Shown piece after piece: positions 54,312-64,000 of a DNA stretch of 64,000 nucleotides. Location: assembly GCA_037044905.1 (NCBI GenBank), contig JBAOKB010000157.1, forward strand, positions 36,047-100,046, written 5' to 3'. Each line of letters opens with the position of its first letter. The stretch's first letter is position 1. This DNA is from Hortaea werneckii. Taxonomy: Eukaryota > Ascomycota > Dothideomycetes > Mycosphaerellales > Teratosphaeriaceae. A program made the position numbers and the translations under genes. A model generated the notes under the pieces. That model was not told the origin of the DNA. It searched no databases and saw nothing but the letters and a program-made list of their open reading frames with translations.

Positions 54312-55403
54312 CTACTGCACCCTCTTTACTTCCAGCTTGCCTTCAGCTCCATCAGCAAGGGCGACAGATTGCCCGCTCTCCAGACGCTTGAGCCACTTGT
54401 TACTCTCGTACTGTGCTGTGAATATCGACATTCCCAAGACGGGCGCAGCAGAGTCAGAGATCTGGTCGTGAGACCAAGTCCATCGACCGAAAGACCAGTT
54501 GAGTATATACCTTGATCGGCCACTCTCTACCCCATTGACCTGCAGTCCGTCAGACCCTTTCGCCGGACTTGAAGAGTATAGTACCGCCTTGATGCGGTAC
54601 ACTTCGTCCTTGGGTGCGGATTTGAGGAGACCGTCAAGCTTGGCGAGATCCACGCTGGCGTTGGGATCGGTTGATGTCAGCGTAACGGATAGACACTCCA
54701 TCTCTGACATATGGCCGTGCTTGTGGTCGTGGTCGTGACCTGACTCCTCCATCCAGGACCGAGCCATTTTCGGGTCGAAACCAAACAGCAGCTCCTTACT
54801 CAGCCAGCCCCTGTCGCTCTTCGTCTGTGGCGTGTCAACGTCCAAGTCGCCGAGCTTGTCGAGGAAAAGATCGAACGCCCGCTCGTCTAGCCCTTCCCAT
54901 TTGTTAATCACGATCAAGTCCGTCTGCTTCGCTTGCAGTTTCGCCGTGTACGACGTGCTGGCGTAGCCTCCCCAATTTTCTGCATCGATCACGGAAACGA
55001 TGCCATCTAACTCGTAGCGTCCCGTCGCTTTGCTCACACGATTAATCTCGAGCACGAGCTTCAGTGGCTCCGCAGAGCCCGATGTCTCGACTATGATCCT
55101 ATCCGGCTGGTTCTCGCGGTCCAGAGTGGCGAGTGCTTCTTCGATCTGTCCAACGTTCGTGCAGCATATACAATCCCCTAGCAGCTCGCGACTTCCTGTC
55201 ATTTCGGCTGCTGCTGCTAGTTGGCTGTCGACGTTGAGATCACCAATCTCATTCTTGATTAGTGCGAGCTTGTATCCTGGGTTTTCTGCCCGGAGTTGAG
55301 GGACGAGGTTGAGAATTAGAGTGGTTTTGCCTGAGCCTGCAAAGCCTGTGATGATTGTGATGGGGATACGGCGATCAGCCGGAGGGACAGTCGATGTGGC
55401 CAT
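54312..55403 (-). CDS. CobW/G3E-family GTPase, putative zinc metallochaperone (COG0523)
   Basis: 363 aa, single exon. G3E GTPases load metals into partner enzymes; the eukaryotic branch includes the zinc chaperone ZNG1. Seen: Walker A 'GFAGSGKTTLILNL', switch 'IKNEIGDLNVDSQL', the metal-binding CxCC motif in 'LLGDCICCTN', Walker B-type 'IIVETSGSAEP', base-specificity 'VINKWEGL' (NKxD-like with Glu at the last position), a His-rich loop 'GHDHDHKHGH' and the C-terminal CobW domain 'YRIKAVLYSS...YILNWSFGRW'. Whether it is a ZNG1 orthologue or a fungal side-branch cannot be settled by eye; the C-terminal domain is shorter than in ZNG1 and the N-terminus lacks the usual acidic stretch. Divergent from UTP13 with 299 bp between starts. 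Confidence 0.9.
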   Translation of the reverse strand: MATSTVPPADRRIPITIITGFAGSGKTTLILNLVPQLRAENPGYKLALIKNEIGDLNVDSQLAAAAEMTGSRELLGDCICCTNVGQIEEALATLDRENQPDRIIVETSGSAEPLKLVLEINRVSKATGRYELDGIVSVIDAENWGGYASTSYTAKLQAKQTDLIVINKWEGLDERAFDLFLDKLGDLDVDTPQTKSDRGWLSKELLFGFDPKMARSWMEESGHDHDHKHGHMSEMECLSVTLTSTDPNASVDLAKLDGLLKSAPKDEVYRIKAVLYSSSPAKGSDGLQVNGVESGRSRYILNWSFGRWTWSHDQISDSAAPVLGMSIFTAQYESNKWLKRLESGQSVALADGAEGKLEVKRVQ

Positions 55404-55702
55404 GTTGGATATAGAAATTTGATCGGTGTCCTCAGGTCTTCATATGGTTGTGACTACTTAAGGTAGACAAGCCAACATCAACAGCTAAAGTTTTGGTGAG
55501 TCCCGGTGGCTCCTTCCTAGATGGGAATAGCGCGCAGCGATGTAGGCGGTGTATGCAGATGCAGACCGCGGCTGGCAGAATTTCAGAAAAGTTCAAGATT
55601 GGAGCGGCTTTGGCGGTAGATAGAGGTCGCAACCTAACCCAAGCTTCTATACCAACCCAGGCCGGTTAACTTGCTAGCCTAACAGGAGCTCGAGGCTCCG
55701 AG
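55404..55702. promoter_or_regulatory. Divergent promoter, CobW GTPase / UTP13
   Basis: 299 bp between two divergent start codons. No specific element recognised. Confidence 0.4.
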
Positions 55703-58674
55703 ATGGCGTACAAGGCAGATGTCAAGACCACCTTTGAGCCAAGACACGTCATCCAGCCCATCTACACCGGCGGCAGTGTTGCGCTCAGTCAAGATGGGCG
55801 AGTTTTGGCGAGTTCACTGGGCGAGGAAGTGTTGCTTACAGACCTCAACAATGGCGAACACCTGGCGCGCATAGAAGGAGTGAGTGCGACGGTCGCGCGA
55901 CAAAATGCGAAGACTGACGATTGACCAAGACATAGGACGGCGAACCCGTGACCACTCTAGCCCTCACACCCGATACGAGTTATCTCGCAGTATGCTCTCG
56001 ATCCTTGTCGATGCGTATATATGCACTGCAGCCTTCACAGTCCCTCGATGAAGGCATAGACGCACGGCTGCTACGAACTCTGAAACCTCATTCGACACCC
56101 GTTGTCACCGTGGCCGTGGATTCGACGAGTTCTTTATTAGCGACTGGCGGCGCCGATGGTGTGGTCAAAGTCTGGGACTTGCGAGGAGGCTATACTACCC
56201 ATACCTTCCATGGACACAGCGGCGTCATCTCCGCCTTGCATTTCTTCCAGGTCGATCCTGCGGATATTGAACCGTCTTCCAAGAGCAAGAAGAAAAAGAG
56301 CAAGCAGCGGAGTGCAGAAGATGAGGAGGCGCAGCTGGATGAGGCGACCGCAGGCTACAGACTTGCTTCTGCGGGCGAAGATGGCAGGGTGAGAGTATGG
56401 GATCTGCATAAGCGGAAAAGTGCAGCAGCATTGGACGGGCATGTCTCAGTGGTTCGGAGCCTGAGTTACTCACCTGAGTTGAAGGTACTGCTGTCAGCTA
56501 GTCGGGACAAGACGGTGGCCTTGTGGGATGCAAAGTCATGGCAGCAGATGTCTACCGTCGCTGTGCTCGAGGGAATTGAAAGCGCTGGCTTTGTAGCGGG
56601 CGGACGCTTTTTCTACACCGGAGGTGAGACTGCGCGTCTGCGTCTTTGGAGCACTGAGGCTGGCGTGGAGATCACGCAGGAACAGGAGCAAGGCGTGGAA
56701 ACGGAGGCTATCATCGACGTTCAACAGCATGACGGACTGCCATTCCTGTTATCTGTGCACGCAGACCAAACTCTCGTCCAGCATTCGCTTCAGCCATTGC
56801 AGACTTTGGAGTCCTCTCCAGCGCAACAAATATCACCACTGCCTGTGATACGGCGAATTTCAGGCACCCACGACGAAATTATCGATCTTGCGTACGTTGG
56901 TTCTGAACGGAACTTCATGGCACTTGCGACGAACCTCGAAGACATTCGTCTGATCTCTCTGTCATCGGGCGATGCTTCGACACAGGCCTCATCATATTTT
57001 GGAGCAGATGTGGGCTTGCTGAAGGGCCACTCTGACATTATCATCACACTCTCTGTTGATTGGTCGGGTCACTGGTTGGCAACTGGAGCGAAGGACAACA
57101 CAGCTAAACTTTGGCGTCTGGATCCTGTCAATGGCGACTTCTCATGTTACGCGACTTTTACCGGCCATGCTGAAAGCATAGGGGCGGCGTCATTGCCCAC
57201 GGCAGCACCCCCTACAGGCTCCAAAGAATACTCCGACCCGCTCAAGCACCCACCAAAATTCCTCATCACAGGTAGTCAGGATAAGACGGTCAAACGATGG
57301 GATATCAGCACGCAGCCCGGCAAGGTGCCAAGAGCTGCCTACACCCGCAAGGCACATGACAAGGACATCAACGCCATTGCGACCTCGCCTTCTTCAACTT
57401 CACCCCTGTTTGCATCAGCATCGCAAGATCGGACTGTAAAGATCTGGGATGTAGAGTCTGGCGAGGCGATCGGAGTGCTCAGAGGCCACAAACGCGGTGT
57501 CTGGTCGGTCGCCTTCTCTCCGCCAAGCACACCGGCTCTTACCACTGGAGAAAGTGGTGGTGCTAGCAGCTCCAAGGGGATGGTCGTGACGGGATCTGGA
57601 GACAAGACGGTTCGTGTTTGGAGCTTAAGTGATTACAGCTGTCTGCGAACATTTGAAGGGCACGTCAATAGCGTGCTGAAGGTGGTCTGGCTTCCGCCAC
57701 CAAAAGACAGTCGAAGCAAGTCGAGCAGAGGCGTACAAGTAGCCAGCGCTGCTGGCGATGGACTTGTCAAGGTGTGGGACGCCCAGGAGGGCGAGTGTGC
57801 TGCTACTCTAGACAACCACATTGATCGAGTGTGGGCGCTCGCCGTTAAGCCTTCGCCCGTTACAGGTAAAGAGAGTGTCAAAGGGCAATCTTCTGAAGAC
57901 ACAGCAATGGTTGAGGGCGATGAAGAGCAAGCTGCCTCGGACGAACCAACTCTCGAGCTCGTTTCCGGCTCTGCCGACAGCACATTAACATTCTGGAACG
58001 ACACGACCGCCACCACCGCCCTAGAAGCCTCGACACAAGCGACACAGCGAGTAGAGCAGGATCAGGAGCTGCAAAATCACATCCGATCGAGCAACTACAG
58101 AGAAGCTATAGTGCTTGCGCTGCAGCTTAACCACCCCAAACGACTGCTGGACCTCTTCTCTACCGTAGTGAACGGTCCGCACGAAGCTGGCAGTTTTGTC
58201 GGCAAAAAGGGTGTCGATGAAGTGATTTCTTCTTTGAGCGACAGCCAACTCTGGAACCTGCTTCGACGAGTCCGGGACTGGAACGCCAATGCCCGCACCC
58301 ATAATGTCGCACAGCACGTTCTGTACGCTATCCTCCGCCTCATTCCCCGTGAGCGGTTGGTCAGCCTGCGTACTCGTCGCCGCAAGGCTTCTGCGGCAGA
58401 TGAGGAAGTGGAAGCAGGTTTGACCGATGCTATGGCTCAGCTTAGTACGAAGGACAAGAACAAGGAGAGCGTCAAAGATGTCGTAGATGGTCTTAAGGCT
58501 TACTCCCAGCGGCATTACGACCGTTTGGATAAGACGGCCGATGAGCGGTTCGTGCTTCTGTGGGCTTTGCAGCAGATGGACAGCGTAGGAGGTGATGCTG
58601 TAAGTCGTGGCCTGACGATGAACGGTGATGCTGCCGACCAAGGGGACATGGTGATGTTGGATGGCGGTACTTAG
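55703..58674 (+). CDS. UTP13: UTP13, WD40 subunit of the small-subunit processome
   Basis: Two exons, 55703-55879 and 55936-58674, 56-bp intron (GTGAGT...CATAG, branch TTGACC); 971 aa. Nucleolar U3 snoRNP component (UTP-B subcomplex) needed for 18S rRNA processing. The start 'MAYKADVKTTFEPRHVIQPI' and 'YTGGSVALSQDGRVLASSLG' are typical. Two beta-propellers are built from about a dozen WD repeats ('LLATGGADGVVKVWDLRGG', 'VLLSASRDKTVALWDAKSW', 'LFASASQDRTVKIWDVESG', 'VVTGSGDKTVRVWSLSDYS'). A Lys/Glu-rich loop interrupts the first propeller. The C-terminal Utp13 domain is present ('NYREAIVLALQLNHPKRLLD', 'LRRVRDWNANARTHNVAQHV', 'RHYDRLDKTADERFVLLWAL'). Frame intact. Confidence 0.94.
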
Positions 58675-59118
58675 GATTAGATTGTACGATATTCGTTCTC
58701 CCACACTTTGACGCACGCCACGTAATCACACGTCTCCCAGTTATTCACTCCTGTTGCATTTCCCGCGGTAGCACCAAAGTCACTACTGCTGCAGCTGCGC
58801 GAGACGGATGCATGTTGCATGGTTGATGGGAAATGTGATAGATCGTTCCTGCGGGCCGCTTGGTCTGAGCGCATCAAGCTGCTGCGCTGCACCTCTTTGA
58901 ACGTTACTTCACGTCCTCGAGACCTTTTTCTTTGGGGTCGCTATTTTGCACATGCGTCTTTTCGTACTGTATTTCCTGGGATCATGTTAAATATGTACTG
59001 CTGCCTAAATTCATGGAGTTAGGATGTTTTGACGGCCTCGATGCCTTCTTGAAAATACTTTGATTTTTGCGGCAAGGATCCCAGACCACTGCAGTCTTTG
59101 AACGCTTAACGACAGAAC
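58675..59118. other. Intergenic, UTP13 / glycosylase
   Basis: About 440 bases between same-strand genes, AT-rich toward 58980-59060. No gene. Confidence 0.55.
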
Positions 59119-62100
59119 ATGGCGAAGAAGCGGCAACGTCACTCGCAAAGCAATCCTGCCAATGAAGCGTCCGCTCAGTCTTCACCTAAGAAGCAGAAGC
59201 TGGGCGACGGCCATGCGCACCAGCCGGGACCTAGCACACCGTCTGCGAATACTAATGTCAAGGGACACAATCGGACAGGACCAAGTGATGACCGAGAAGA
59301 CCAAGTACAGATCTCTGTCGCCAAACCTCCTTCTGCGGAAGCTCCGAGCCATCTCAGTAGAAAGCAGCGGAAAAGATGGCGCAAACGGCTCGAAGAAGCC
59401 GGCGAAGCAGCCGCAGCCCAATACGCCGCTCAGGCTTTTGCGGAAGGGAATTCCCAGCAGGCCTTGTCTCCTTCTATTCAGCCTTCAGTACCTAAGCCGG
59501 TCGCGGATGATAGTGTCAGGCAGCCTGTCAGCAAGGATTTGATGCGCAAAGTTACGGCTACTACTCTTGCCACTCCGCCGAGGAAACGGTGGGTTGAGAG
59601 GGATGCTCCGCCATTGAGGAAATCGAAGCTTGAGGATCTGAAGGGAACTGGAGGGACTGGGGATTTAGCAGGTGCGAGGGAAGGGACGTCTTATCAAGTG
59701 GGATCGGCTGGCCAAGTTGCGCCGCAGAAAGGCGTCTCTAAGGCTTCCGAGGGTGCATCTACGCCCAAACCATTAGTGAAGTCTGTACCAAATAGCCAGG
59801 CTCGGCAAAATGCCTCGACAGTTGGAAAGCTGTCCGAGTCAGTTGCCGGTTCTCACGATCGGCCATCTGCCTCTGGGAATACGGCAAAAGAAGATGCAAG
59901 TGGTCATTCAGATATTGAGACGGACGATGCATCTGAAGACTCGTCTAACAACGAGGGTAAAGGAGCCTTTCCCGGACTAGCAAGCTTCAGTACAGCGCCT
60001 CCGCACGACGATGATGAATCGACAAACTCCGACCCCGCCACTTCATCAGAAGTCAAAGCCAACGCTCCAGCTACCCCCGCTCCCGAAAAGAGTACTCTGG
60101 AAATCTTGCGGACTGCCTCTGAAAACCCCTATTCTAACTCGGTGCGCACCAGTCCTGTCGCTCCCTCGCTGTCCTCATTCGGTGCCAGCCTTCGAAATTC
60201 CTACGGAGGACCTGGCGGCAGTCTAGCTTTCACGGCCCCTGTGGGAACCAAACCGACGAGTGTCCCGACTACAAATGTACGCGAGGATGTGCGGACTGTC
60301 TTCGATCGCTTCAGTGCGTTCGTCAGTGGTCATGATGGGGATGACAGCGATGATGCCGACGACGATGATGAATCGAGTAGTGACGAGAGCGGTGTTGTGA
60401 AGGTTGCGAGGCCGCTCCGCGGCCAGAAAGATGCGCTGGTTGCTATAAAGTCTCATACTTCATCTTTGAGTGATGTAAAGTCGTTTCTCCCACCCGGCGA
60501 TCCACAGGAAACGGGAACCCGTGGAAAGCATGAAGTGCCAGCTACTGATTCATCGGGAAGTGTTGAGGGGCAGCCAAACCATCACCAAGATGCAGTTGCG
60601 AGAGAAAACACTGACGACGAGAGCGAAGCCGCAAGCGAGTCAGCTGATTCTGACAGCTCAAAATCGACAACGACGGGAACGAAGCCCAATCCTCAGCTTG
60701 ACGGAGCCGGCTCTGGTGCCTCTGGTACTCATCAACACAACGCTGCGAATGATCAGCGCGAGAGCTCAATTGAGACTGAAAGTGATGTTGAAGAGACGAA
60801 CACTGCACCGTCCGCACCATCCTCATCGTCTGGGCGGGGGAACCATAACATGCATCACGAAGAAGAGCAAGTACCTGTGCACACAGCCATCGAAGAAGAA
60901 GATGGAAGTGTTGAAAGTGCAAGTGAGGATACTTCAGAAGCGGCTGACGTCCTGGATCAGTCGTCTAAGAGTGCAGCTTCGGCTTCGAAAGCAGGCAAAG
61001 ACGATGATATTGTGCCCAACGTCACCTTCGAGAATGGGGAGCAAAGCTTGATTGAAGACGATTCTGCAGGCGAAGCAGAAAGCGAAGCAGAGGAAGGAAA
61101 ATCATCCTTGGACATGAGGCCTGCTTCTCCTGTGAGAAGTAGTCTAGATGCCTCTGTCAAGACTAATGGGCGCTCGAAGATTATTACTACATCACAGAGT
61201 CTGCAACATCCTGAGGAAGCTCGTACGTCGCCTCCAGTTCATAAGGCTGAGTCGATGATGCAGACCAACGATGAACCTCTAAATGATCTGTCTCATAATT
61301 CTATTGAGGCGCATACTGATGGAACGACAAATATGGCCGCACCAAGAGATCAGTCGGCTGAGCACAAGGGAGTCGATGAGGCAGCGACTTCAGAAGACTC
61401 ATCTGAGTCTGAGGGTGACAATGATGAGAACTGGCCCTCTTTACTTCTGCATCGCTCTTCCGTGTCACATTCATCTCCGCAGACCACTCGTTCTCGGCAT
61501 TCCCGGGATCATGAGCCAGACAGTGGAAAGGATTCAAGCAATGAGGAGGACGATACCCCTGCGAGCCAAATTCAGCGCGAACTCGGCCAGGAACAGACTG
61601 ATCCCGCTTCGTCTGGGACGGTGCTTGTTCCAGATAGCGCAAATACAAGTCAGCAGACCAAAGGCGTCAACGGTCATGTTGTCGACCATCAGTCTAATGG
61701 AGACGATGATGAGACAGATGATGCTGATGCAAGAGTTCAATCCTCCCAGGCAGACGAAGGGCGCACTGTATCCGCACGGACGCCCGCAGCATTCACGCCT
61801 ATCAACGCAGCAGCTGACGCTCAATCACAAGCTAACATCGGTTCACGGTCGACCGGCGCTAAACCAAACAACAAGAAACAGATCTCTTTTTTAGGCCAAC
61901 GACCTGGCTCAGCGGGCTCCGCACCGGCTCATCCAGCTCCCTTTCCTGATCGAATGGAAGACGATGATATCAATCAGACCATCGATGAGATCTCAAGGGA
62001 CGTCTTGAAGAACTCCACTCGCCCCTTGCCACCAAGTAAGAATTTAAACCTCTCTGCGCGCACGAATGCCGATGATCCGGACGCCGGTGACCTGACCATT

Positions 62101-63966
62101 GATCCCAGTCTTCACGAGCTAGAACTTGCAGCCCATCATCGAGTCGCGAAGGAAGTGTCTATTCCCCTGCCGGATCCGGCTTTGTTTAAGAATGTGATTG
62201 TTTATTGCTCGAGAGAAGTGCCTATGTTTAAGCCCCAGCTGGAAGCTCGTCTTTCTTCATTGAAAAGGGCAGGAATGGATGTAGGGGACGACAGCGATGC
62301 ACCTGGTACAGAGGTGACGCGGAACAGTGATTGTAAGACTGATGATCAGCATCAGGATACGAATATGTTAGGAGTCGGATTGCCACTGCTACGGAGACAG
62401 AACTCCTCCAGCTCGCTCAGTGAGCTTGGACCCTCGCCGAGTCCTCCTGGGAGGCAAAACAAGGGATCGTCAGAAATGGACAATCAGTCTGAACGAGTAG
62501 CAGACGAGCCAAAGAATCCACAAGAGGATCTTCCGCTGGTTGGGACTGGCGGGGACGAATTCGAAGATGTTGTCACTGCGCAAGAAGAAGACACGAAAAG
62601 AGACGTCGTCCCGCCTACTGAACTGCGTAAGAAGCGGAAGATGACCGGAATGACTAGCAAGCATTTCTCTCCACCAAAGCGAACCACCAGAGCAAGAGCG
62701 AAGACCGAAACACCGATACAAACCCCATCTGAAGAGACCGAACAAGCCATCGTCCCAGACGACGGGAGAGGAACAGCAGCAGAACCCACCTCGGACGCTG
62801 CAGAGCCTCCTACTCCATCAGCCAAGAAGACAAGACCAAAACGAAAAGCCACCGGCAAAAAAAGCAACCACTTCCTCCCCTTCGACCTCCTGGATCGTGT
62901 CGACCTCCCCCCTCCACCACCACAATCTTCCACCTCCAGCCCCGCCCGTCCCCGTCCCACCCCAGGCATCTCCCGCGCCCCCATACCCCCCATCTCCTCC
63001 CCCACCTTCGGCATCATCCAAGAAAAACTCCACCAGGAACCCTTCTGGCTCCTAATCGCCACGACCTTCCTAAACCAGACTTCCGGCCGCGCAGCCGTCC
63101 CCGTCTTCTGGGCCCTGAAAACCCGTTTCCCCACCCCTGACGCCCTGGCTCAGGCTGAGTATGAGGTCGTGTTGGAGATGATTCGGCATTTGGGACTGCA
63201 GAGGCAGAGGGCTAAGAGGGTTATTGCTATGGCGAAGTGTTGGAGGGATGATCCGCCGAGGGTCGGGAGGAGGTTTCGGACGAAGGATTATCCCGCTAAG
63301 GGGGATCATGTGGGGTTTAATGTTAGGGGGCGTGAGGGGAAGGGGAGGGGAAGGGGACGAAGGGGAAGCAGAAGAGACAGGAGGATGAGGAAGATGAGAA
63401 GGAGAAGCAGGAGGATGGAGAAAGGGATCGGGAGCGGGACGGACTGGAGAAGAAGGATCCTGATGTTAGTGGGTCCGCTGTCGCAGGCTTGGAAGGCGAT
63501 ACGCCCGAATGCAAAGGCTCCCTCGAAATCGGCCATATCCCCGGCTGCGGCCGCTACGCGTACGACAGCTGGCGCATCTTCTGCCGCGATGTCCTGCGCG
63601 GCGTGGCTGAGGATTACAATGGGAAGGGTGCCATCCCTCCTACTCCTTTACCTTCCGCTTCGCTCTCCTCCTCCAGCTGGCGAAGCTGAGGCTCCCACTC
63701 CCACTCCCACCCGCACCACCCTCCTCCTCCTATTACACATCCCCATAACGCCCCACCCAACCAACCCACGGAACAACAACCGCCACCTTTCGAACCAGAA
63801 TGGAAAATGCGTCCTCCCCCAAGATAAAGAGCTAATCGCCACCCTGCGCTGGATGTGGTTACGGGAAGGTTGGATCTGGGATCCCTCTGATGGGGCTAAG
63901 AGGCTTGCGACTCCGGAGGAAATGGAACGGGCGAGGAAAGGGGGAGATGGAGGTTCAGGATTCTAA
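59119..63966 (+). CDS. MBD4-like HhH-GPD DNA glycosylase with ~1,300-residue disordered N-terminus
   Basis: One frame is open from MAKKRQRHSQSN at 59119 to about 63330. The first ~1,290 residues are Ser/Asp/Glu-rich disorder with nuclear-type basic patches ('SRKQRKRWRKRLEEAGEAAA'). Near the end is the glycosylase fold: 'FGIIQEKLHQEPFWLLIATT', 'FLNQTSGRAAVPVFWALKTR', 'VVLEMIRHLGLQRQRAKRVI', then, in a second frame (about 63365-63689), 'GSLEIGHIPGCGRYAYDSWR' with the HhH turn and the catalytic Asp of YAYDS, and finally, back in the first frame, 'DKELIATLRWMWLREGWIWD'. This order is that of MBD4-like mismatch (T:G/U:G) glycosylases. At least two, perhaps four, one-base breaks lie between 63318 and 63810, in G- or C-rich runs. 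The long N-terminus could be a genuine extension or a separate gene read through; no stop divides them. Confidence 0.75.
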   Translation: MAKKRQRHSQSNPANEASAQSSPKKQKLGDGHAHQPGPSTPSANTNVKGHNRTGPSDDREDQVQISVAKPPSAEAPSHLSRKQRKRWRKRLEEAGEAAAAQYAAQAFAEGNSQQALSPSIQPSVPKPVADDSVRQPVSKDLMRKVTATTLATPPRKRWVERDAPPLRKSKLEDLKGTGGTGDLAGAREGTSYQVGSAGQVAPQKGVSKASEGASTPKPLVKSVPNSQARQNASTVGKLSESVAGSHDRPSASGNTAKEDASGHSDIETDDASEDSSNNEGKGAFPGLASFSTAPPHDDDESTNSDPATSSEVKANAPATPAPEKSTLEILRTASENPYSNSVRTSPVAPSLSSFGASLRNSYGGPGGSLAFTAPVGTKPTSVPTTNVREDVRTVFDRFSAFVSGHDGDDSDDADDDDESSSDESGVVKVARPLRGQKDALVAIKSHTSSLSDVKSFLPPGDPQETGTRGKHEVPATDSSGSVEGQPNHHQDAVARENTDDESEAASESADSDSSKSTTTGTKPNPQLDGAGSGASGTHQHNAANDQRESSIETESDVEETNTAPSAPSSSSGRGNHNMHHEEEQVPVHTAIEEEDGSVESASEDTSEAADVLDQSSKSAASASKAGKDDDIVPNVTFENGEQSLIEDDSAGEAESEAEEGKSSLDMRPASPVRSSLDASVKTNGRSKIITTSQSLQHPEEARTSPPVHKAESMMQTNDEPLNDLSHNSIEAHTDGTTNMAAPRDQSAEHKGVDEAATSEDSSESEGDNDENWPSLLLHRSSVSHSSPQTTRSRHSRDHEPDSGKDSSNEEDDTPASQIQRELGQEQTDPASSGTVLVPDSANTSQQTKGVNGHVVDHQSNGDDDETDDADARVQSSQADEGRTVSARTPAAFTPINAAADAQSQANIGSRSTGAKPNNKKQISFLGQRPGSAGSAPAHPAPFPDRMEDDDINQTIDEISRDVLKNSTRPLPPSKNLNLSARTNADDPDAGDLTIDPSLHELELAAHHRVAKEVSIPLPDPALFKNVIVYCSREVPMFKPQLEARLSSLKRAGMDVGDDSDAPGTEVTRNSDCKTDDQHQDTNMLGVGLPLLRRQNSSSSLSELGPSPSPPGRQNKGSSEMDNQSERVADEPKNPQEDLPLVGTGGDEFEDVVTAQEEDTKRDVVPPTELRKKRKMTGMTSKHFSPPKRTTRARAKTETPIQTPSEETEQAIVPDDGRGTAAEPTSDAAEPPTPSAKKTRPKRKATGKKSNHFLPFDLLDRVDLPPPPPQSSTSSPARPRPTPGISRAPIPPISSPTFGIIQEKLHQEPFWLLIATTFLNQTSGRAAVPVFWALKTRFPTPDALAQAEYEVVLEMIRHLGLQRQRAKRVIAMAKCWRDDPPRVGRRFRTKDYPAKGDHVGFNVRGREGKGRGRGRRGSRRDRRMRKMRRRSRRMEKGIGSGTDWRRRILMLVGPLSQAWKAIRPNAKAPSKSAISPAAAATRTTAGASSAAMSCAAWLRITMGRVPSLLLLYLPLRSPPPAGEAEAPTPTPTRTTLLLLLHIPITPHPTNPRNNNRHLSNQNGKCVLPQDKELIATLRWMWLREGWIWDPSDGAKRLATPEEMERARKGGDGGSGF

Positions 63967-64000
63967 GAGAAGAAGTTCGCGGAGAGGGCTGTTGGTCGTG

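Noticed and set aside
1..64000. Transposons, RIP-mutated repeats or CRISPR arrays
   Set aside because: No transposase or reverse-transcriptase motifs, no long AT-rich decayed blocks, no regularly spaced repeats seen on reading.

Overview
The window reads as nuclear DNA of a filamentous ascomycete (Pezizomycotina, possibly Dothideomycetes; the class is a guess from protein flavour). The reasons are spliced genes with 46-170 bp GT-AG introns, gene spacing typical of a compact fungal genome, and a gene set that is fungal throughout (PHO80-like cyclin, TPS3-type trehalose subunit, DUF3602, FMP32-like protein, SRPK-like kinase, Ino eighty subunit 1). I see no transposon, CRISPR array, rRNA or confident tRNA.

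Region 1 (1-5.2 kb) is the least ordinary part. It holds four adjacent same-strand genes (the first cut by the window edge) that together encode six ubiquitin/SUMO-like beta-grasp domains. In all six domains a phase-0 intron falls at the same place, just before the last conserved strand (the 'L..DGD.I.V' segment). I do not recognise these proteins as a named family.

Region 2 (5.8-20 kb): spliceosomal helicase PRP28 (+), a DUF3602 protein (-), a frame-broken FMP32/DUF1640 mitochondrial protein (+) with a 40-nt poly-G tract behind it, a TPS3/TSL1-like trehalose-synthase subunit (-), a PHO80-like cyclin (-) and proteasome subunit beta1 PRE3 (-).

Region 3 (20-36.7 kb): an IRC20/SHPRH-like SNF2-RING protein head to head with PRE3, a 14-3-3 protein with eight coding exons and one GC-AG intron (-), a DHA2-type MFS exporter (-), 2.7 kb without a gene but with two perfect-armed hairpins, a long Ser/Thr kinase (+) and a small conserved protein (-).

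Region 4 (37-52.5 kb): an ER cyclophilin whose last intron can be retained or removed to give two different C-termini, Ino eighty subunit 1 (-), an SRPK-like kinase (-), an M16 metallopeptidase (+), an unrecognised protein built on a PQPR(D/E)PGNG repeat (+), and a head-to-head pair of mitoribosomal uS13m (-) and proteasome beta4 PRE1 (+), whose start codons abut or are split by introns.

Region 5 (52.5-64 kb): a possible unannotated exon (-), a CobW/G3E GTPase head to head with UTP13 (SSU processome), and an MBD4-like DNA glycosylase carrying a very long disordered N-terminus.

Most genes are housekeeping and not functionally linked by position. Several otherwise convincing genes (PRP28, TPS3, FMP32-like, the glycosylase, two of the UBL genes, probably IRC20) contain apparent one-base frame breaks, most of them in short homopolymers. 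Because PRP28 is normally essential, I read these chiefly as consensus-sequence errors rather than gene decay.
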